Of a stretch of 16,392 nucleotides of DNA, positions 13,586-16,392 are shown piece after piece. Where the stretch lies: positions 1-16,392 of the forward strand of contig JACDEK010000012.1 in assembly GCA_013816445.1 (NCBI GenBank), given 5' to 3'. The translations under genes were made by a program, and so were the position numbers. Each line of letters begins with the position of its first letter. Positions within the stretch are counted from its first letter, which is position 1. This DNA comes from Candidatus Saccharimonadota bacterium (GTDB taxonomy: Bacteria > Patescibacteriota > Saccharimonadia > CAILAD01 > BJGX01). The notes under the pieces were generated by a model. The model was not told the origin of the DNA. It saw nothing but the letters and a program-made list of their open reading frames with translations, and did not search any database.

Positions 13586-13624
13586 TGAATTTCTCCTGTA
13601 TGGTATTTAGTCAATAAAAAATTA

Positions 13625-14344
13625 CTAATTTCGTTCGCGTAAATATTGATCCCATTTGTGGAATAATGCTGCTGTAGCGCGGAGGTCAGCCACATTGTAC
13701 TTGGCAATTTCTAAGCCCTTACCAGCCTTGAAGTACTCTCCCACTTGACTACCGTCCATCTCGCCTTTTGGTGATTCTATGCCAAAAGCGCGACACCACC
13801 TATGTAAGCTGCCCTTATACATAGCACTACCATAAAATGTTAGTAATTCGGCTAGATCCCAATGTAATGCACCCGGAAACTTACTTGAATTATATCGGTT
13901 TGAGATAAGATCTTTACTAGGGCGTATACCGTGTATAGCTGAGCGAATATTAATATATGGTACGTCACTACGACGTCCAAAAAAACTAATAAACTCATCG
14001 GCTGTTTCGGCAAGCGCCCAGAACTTTACAAGTATCTCGGCCTCGGTCATTGGTACATACTTAATGTCATCTTCTTCAAGATCTACTTGTTTACCTGTTG
14101 GATCTTGATAGTATACTGCACCTTTTTCGGTATCAATATCATACACACCTATAGCAACAATAAATGCCGTCAGAGGACTAAAAACTAATTGATCTTTTAC
14201 ATAGGCCATTTCTCGCTCATATCCTTTTGGATCGAGCTTTTTATCTGGTACGCGTTTCATTAAATCTTTTTGAGTTATCTCATCAAAATCATCCCAATTT
14301 TCTGCGGCAAACTCTACATCGAATACTAATCGTTTTTTATTCAT
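13625..14344 (-). CDS. Predicted 3'-5' exonuclease, PolB-associated type (RNase H-like fold)
   Basis: This is a DnaQ-like exonuclease of the stand-alone PolB exonuclease-domain type. From the ATG at 14344 it has 239 residues. Exo I is VFDVE with Asp9 and Glu11, Exo II is FFGRRSDVPYINIR with Asp127, and Exo III is YNVADLRATAALF with Tyr216 and Asp220. The Exo II motif has Phe where many members have Asn (FNG), which could affect activity. An in-frame ATG 12 codons upstream (14380) would add a hydrophobic stretch not seen in the family. It also lies within the upstream terminator and before the predicted transcription start, so I reject it. A TATACT seven bases before the chosen ATG implies a leaderless mRNA. 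Its nucleic-acid substrate is unknown. Confidence 0.82.
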   Translation of the reverse strand: MNKKRLVFDVEFAAENWDDFDEITQKDLMKRVPDKKLDPKGYEREMAYVKDQLVFSPLTAFIVAIGVYDIDTEKGAVYYQDPTGKQVDLEEDDIKYVPMTEAEILVKFWALAETADEFISFFGRRSDVPYINIRSAIHGIRPSKDLISNRYNSSKFPGALHWDLAELLTFYGSAMYKGSLHRWCRAFGIESPKGEMDGSQVGEYFKAGKGLEIAKYNVADLRATAALFHKWDQYLRERN

Positions 14345-14351
14345 ACTTAAT

Positions 14352-14380
14352 AGTATAACGTAAAACAAAAAGACGGTCAC
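14352..14380 (-). promoter_or_regulatory. Promoter of the exonuclease gene, leaderless
   Basis: GTGACC (14380-14375) and TATACT (14357-14352) with a 17-base spacer place the transcription start at or one base before the ATG at 14344. There is no ribosome binding site. The -35 lies inside the helicase terminator stem. Confidence 0.6.
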
Positions 14381-14406
14381 TTATTTGTAAGTTAACCGTC
14401 TTTTTT
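14367..14406. terminator. Rho-independent terminator after the DEAD-box helicase gene
   Basis: GACGGT (14372-14377) pairs with ACCGTC (14395-14400), extended by an inner ACTTA/TAAGT stem. It is flanked by A and T runs on both sides, giving a U-tract in either direction. It lies 22 bases beyond the helicase stop and should end that transcript. Because it is symmetric it could also work on plus-strand RNA, but no plus-strand gene ends here. Confidence 0.85.
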
Positions 14407-14428
14407 CTGTCACTTGAATAACAGTGGT

Positions 14429-15664
14429 TTAGCGTTGCTGGACAAAAGTCAGGGCGTTACCGTGATTACCCGCTCGGCCTGTACGACCAATACGATGAAT
14501 GTAATCTTCATAGCTAGCTGGCTGATCAAAGTTAATTACATGAGTAACATTAGGAATATCAAGCCCACGAGCCGCTACATCTGTAGCAACAAGTATTTCT
14601 ACATTACCATTAGCAAATGCACGTAAAGCACGCTGACGCTGTGGCTGAGACTTGTTACCATGAATAGCTTCTGAGCGTAAACCCTTTTGTGTTAATGAAT
14701 CAGCGAGTTTTTGCACTCCCCACTTAGTCTCACCAAAAACCAAAACCTTTGAGAAGTCAGGCTGGGCAAGAATTTTTTCTAACATATCATATTTGTCAGC
14801 TGGTGTGGCAAACGGAATAATATCTTGCTCGATATGCTCACTTGTTTCAGCAGTACGCACTGATACAGTTACAGGATTATTGAGCATAGTATCCATTAAG
14901 CGTTCGATTTCAGGTGTAATAGTTGCACTAAAACAAAGCGATTGACGCTTGGTAGGAAGCAAATTCAATAAGAATCGAATGTCAGGCAAGAAGCCCATGT
15001 CGAGCATTCTATCGGCTTCGTCAAGTACAAGAATTTCAGTATTACGAAAATCTAGTTTACCTTGATTGCTTAAGTCTTTTAGTCTACCTGGTGTACCAAT
15101 AATTACTTGAGGATGTCGTGCAAGCTCACGAATTTGGTGTTGAATATTTACGCCACCGACACAAATAGCACTATATAGTTGCAACCCACGTGCAAAAGCT
15201 TTGAATTCTTCATCTATTTGTTGAGCAAGCTCACGAGTAGGTGCCATAATAAGCACAGCTGCACCACGTGGACGATCAACTTGAGTCTTGAGTAATTGAA
15301 TAATTGGTAAAACAAAGGCTGCTGTTTTACCTGTACCGGTATTGGCAAGAGCAATGACATCATGACCTTGCATTACCTCTGGAATAGCGCGATCTTGTAC
15401 CTGAGTAGGAGTTGTATAGCCTCGTACATCAAGAGTTTTATTGAGTTCGGCAATAAAGCCAAAGTCTGCAAACATATGTTTTGGTACATATGCTACATGC
15501 TCTTGAACGGTTACGGCCTTATTAATAAATTTCTGTGGGTCAATATATTTGCCTCGACGATTACCGCCTCCGCCTGATCGACCCTGGTTATTGTTACTTC
15601 TTTTATAGCCAAATGGCTTTCTGCCACGCGAGTTATTGCGTGATTGATATGAGTTATTCTTCAT
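14429..15664 (-). CDS. DEAD-box ATP-dependent RNA helicase (RhlE/CsdA type)
   Basis: This enzyme unwinds short RNA duplexes with ATP, typically in ribosome assembly, RNA decay or cold adaptation. The 411-residue protein has the full motif set: Q motif region FADFGF...TPTQVQ (65-90), Walker A ANTGTGKT (107-114), APTRELA (141-147), GG (170-171), TPGR (191-194), DEAD (215-218), SAT (246-248), HGNKSQ and motif VI HRIGRTGR (390-397). An N-terminal tail of about 40 residues rich in Asn, Arg, Gly and Ser replaces the C-terminal tail seen in most bacterial members, and the protein ends soon after motif VI. The ATG at 15664 has no close ribosome binding site; AAAAGG lies 15 bases away, so the structured leader may control translation. 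Confidence 0.95.
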   Translation of the reverse strand: MKNNSYQSRNNSRGRKPFGYKRSNNNQGRSGGGGNRRGKYIDPQKFINKAVTVQEHVAYVPKHMFADFGFIAELNKTLDVRGYTTPTQVQDRAIPEVMQGHDVIALANTGTGKTAAFVLPIIQLLKTQVDRPRGAAVLIMAPTRELAQQIDEEFKAFARGLQLYSAICVGGVNIQHQIRELARHPQVIIGTPGRLKDLSNQGKLDFRNTEILVLDEADRMLDMGFLPDIRFLLNLLPTKRQSLCFSATITPEIERLMDTMLNNPVTVSVRTAETSEHIEQDIIPFATPADKYDMLEKILAQPDFSKVLVFGETKWGVQKLADSLTQKGLRSEAIHGNKSQPQRQRALRAFANGNVEILVATDVAARGLDIPNVTHVINFDQPASYEDYIHRIGRTGRAGNHGNALTFVQQR

Positions 15665-15809
15665 TTTAATAGATGGATACCTTTTCTATCTGTAATAAAA
15701 TTATTTATTTGCTGTCATCTAATCAATTAGGTGAACAGCGAGATTACAGACACTTGACTCGGCATTCACTAGTACACTGACTTTTACCTCAGTAGCACCT
15801 TGTATTAGT
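15665..15809 (-). other. Structured 5' leader of the helicase mRNA
   Basis: From the predicted transcription start the leader is about 145 nt. It can form a hairpin ACTGA/TCAGT (15776-15793) and a longer stem-loop (15711-15739; GCTGT/ACAGC outside, CTAA/TTAG inside). Long leaders are known for cold-induced helicase genes in other bacteria, so temperature or autoregulation is possible but not shown. No known riboswitch was recognised. Confidence 0.5.
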
Positions 15810-15815
15810 TGTACC

Positions 15816-15844
15816 AATATAGCATAAGATAAAACCTATGTCAA
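15816..15844 (-). promoter_or_regulatory. Strong promoter of the DEAD-box helicase gene
   Basis: A consensus TTGACA (15844-15839), 17-base spacer and TATATT (15821-15816) with an extended TGC before the -10 make this the best promoter match in the window. Transcription should start near 15809. Confidence 0.85.
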
Positions 15845-15872
15845 TGATTTCACTCGAGGTTTATTTAAGCGA

Positions 15873-16392
15873 TCAAACAGTCTTGCTAAACTTATAGATG
15901 GCCAGTGGCACAAATACAATAAGCAAGCCAGCTACCCAGAGTAAGGTCATATAGACCGAGTGTAATGGCCCACCAAACATCAATACACGCACACCATTAA
16001 TCAGATGCGTAACCGGCTGATTGCGTGCAAAAGCCTGCAACCAGTCGGGCATAGTATAGACAGGTACAAAAGCTGAGCTAGCGAAGGTCAAAGGAAACAC
16101 AAATAAGAACCCTGCAGTCTGCACCGCTTCTGCATTACGAATATATAGACCAAGTGTTGCAGTCAACCAAGAAAATGCAAAGCTAAAAGCTATAACTAGT
16201 GCTAAGGCTGCAATGAATTTACCTGTACCGGCCTGAAAGCGAAAGCCCATAAAAGTACCAACTACAAACATAAGCGTGACAGTAAAAGAAGTACGTAGAT
16301 TGTCAGCAAAGGTACGGCCAGCCAAGACTGCACCGCGCGACATTGGAAGTGATCGAAAACGATCAATTGCTCCTTTATCTAAATCTTCTACC
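15873..16392 (-). CDS. ABC-2 type (DrrB-like) transporter permease, C-terminal part
   Basis: The frame is open to the right edge; 172 residues before the stop are visible, so the N-terminus and first helices are missing. The visible part starts VEDLDKGAIDRFRSLPMSRG, the cytoplasmic coupling segment seen in ABC-2 permeases of the daunorubicin-resistance (DrrB) type. Four hydrophobic helices follow, with the family signature NQPVTHLINGVRVLMFGG near the end. Such permeases pair with a separate ATPase to export drugs, lipids or polysaccharides. The ATPase gene would be expected just upstream, outside the window. An internal ATG at 16343 is not the start, since conserved sequence continues before it. 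The gene ends 29 bases before the helicase promoter. Confidence 0.9.
   Translation of the reverse strand, partial: VEDLDKGAIDRFRSLPMSRGAVLAGRTFADNLRTSFTVTLMFVVGTFMGFRFQAGTGKFIAALALVIAFSFAFSWLTATLGLYIRNAEAVQTAGFLFVFPLTFASSAFVPVYTMPDWLQAFARNQPVTHLINGVRVLMFGGPLHSVYMTLLWVAGLLIVFVPLAIYKFSKTV

Noticed and set aside
14345..14380. Upstream ATG that would extend the exonuclease by 12 hydrophobic residues
   Set aside because: It overlaps the helicase terminator and lies upstream of the predicted transcription start. The conserved Exo I strand begins right after the ATG at 14344.

Overview
The window reads as a compact, roughly 40% G+C bacterial chromosome segment using the standard stop codons; TGA is used as a true stop, for example in two ATGA start/stop overlaps. 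Gene content and style suggest a Patescibacteria/CPR genome, most likely a Saccharibacteria (TM7)-type organism. The reasons are short proteins, a trimmed division/cell-wall cluster, single-subunit glycyl-tRNA synthetase, few spacers and several promoters that appear to give leaderless mRNAs. The lineage is an inference from gene content, not a phylogenetic result. All genes but one are on the minus strand, so transcription runs mostly from high to low coordinates.

Region 1 to 6164 is a division and cell wall (dcw) operon on the minus strand: mraZ, rsmH, a 23-codon micro-ORF, an ftsL-like gene, ftsI (class B PBP), mraY, ftsW, and the first 80 bases of murG. It starts at a promoter whose core is interleaved with TGGGT repeats, the recognition element of MraZ, so it is probably autoregulated. 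The spacers are A-rich with CAAAAA repeats, and the 292-nt mraZ-rsmH spacer has two clear hairpins. ftsW has no stop before the window edge, so its last 27 visible codons overlap murG in a shifted frame.

Region 6270 to 8846 holds a plus-strand VIT/CCC1-family transporter with an apparent leaderless promoter. Its 3' end overlaps by 11 bp a convergent gene for an internally duplicated PQ-loop-like membrane protein. That gene is coupled by an ATGA overlap to glycyl-tRNA synthetase.

Region 8832 to 10681 is a coupled set of recO, a single-domain CheY-like receiver and a 238-residue protein. The last resembles a histidine kinase core whose phospho-accepting His and ATP-binding residues appear to be lost. 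This pseudokinase/receiver pair next to a recombination mediator is the most unusual functional unit here.

Region 10709 to 14380 is a redox and surface block: a membrane-anchored protein of unknown function, a 2-Cys peroxiredoxin and Fe/Mn superoxide dismutase (one operon with a good promoter), a membrane-anchored methyltransferase resembling the ATPSCKMT/FAM173 family, a Bcp/PrxQ peroxiredoxin, and a PolB-type 3'-5' exonuclease. Region 14367 to 16392 has a terminator, a DEAD-box RNA helicase with an RG-rich N-terminus and a structured leader of about 145 nt, and the C-terminal part of an ABC-2 (DrrB-like) permease cut by the window edge. No rRNA, tRNA, CRISPR, insertion sequence or phage gene was seen.
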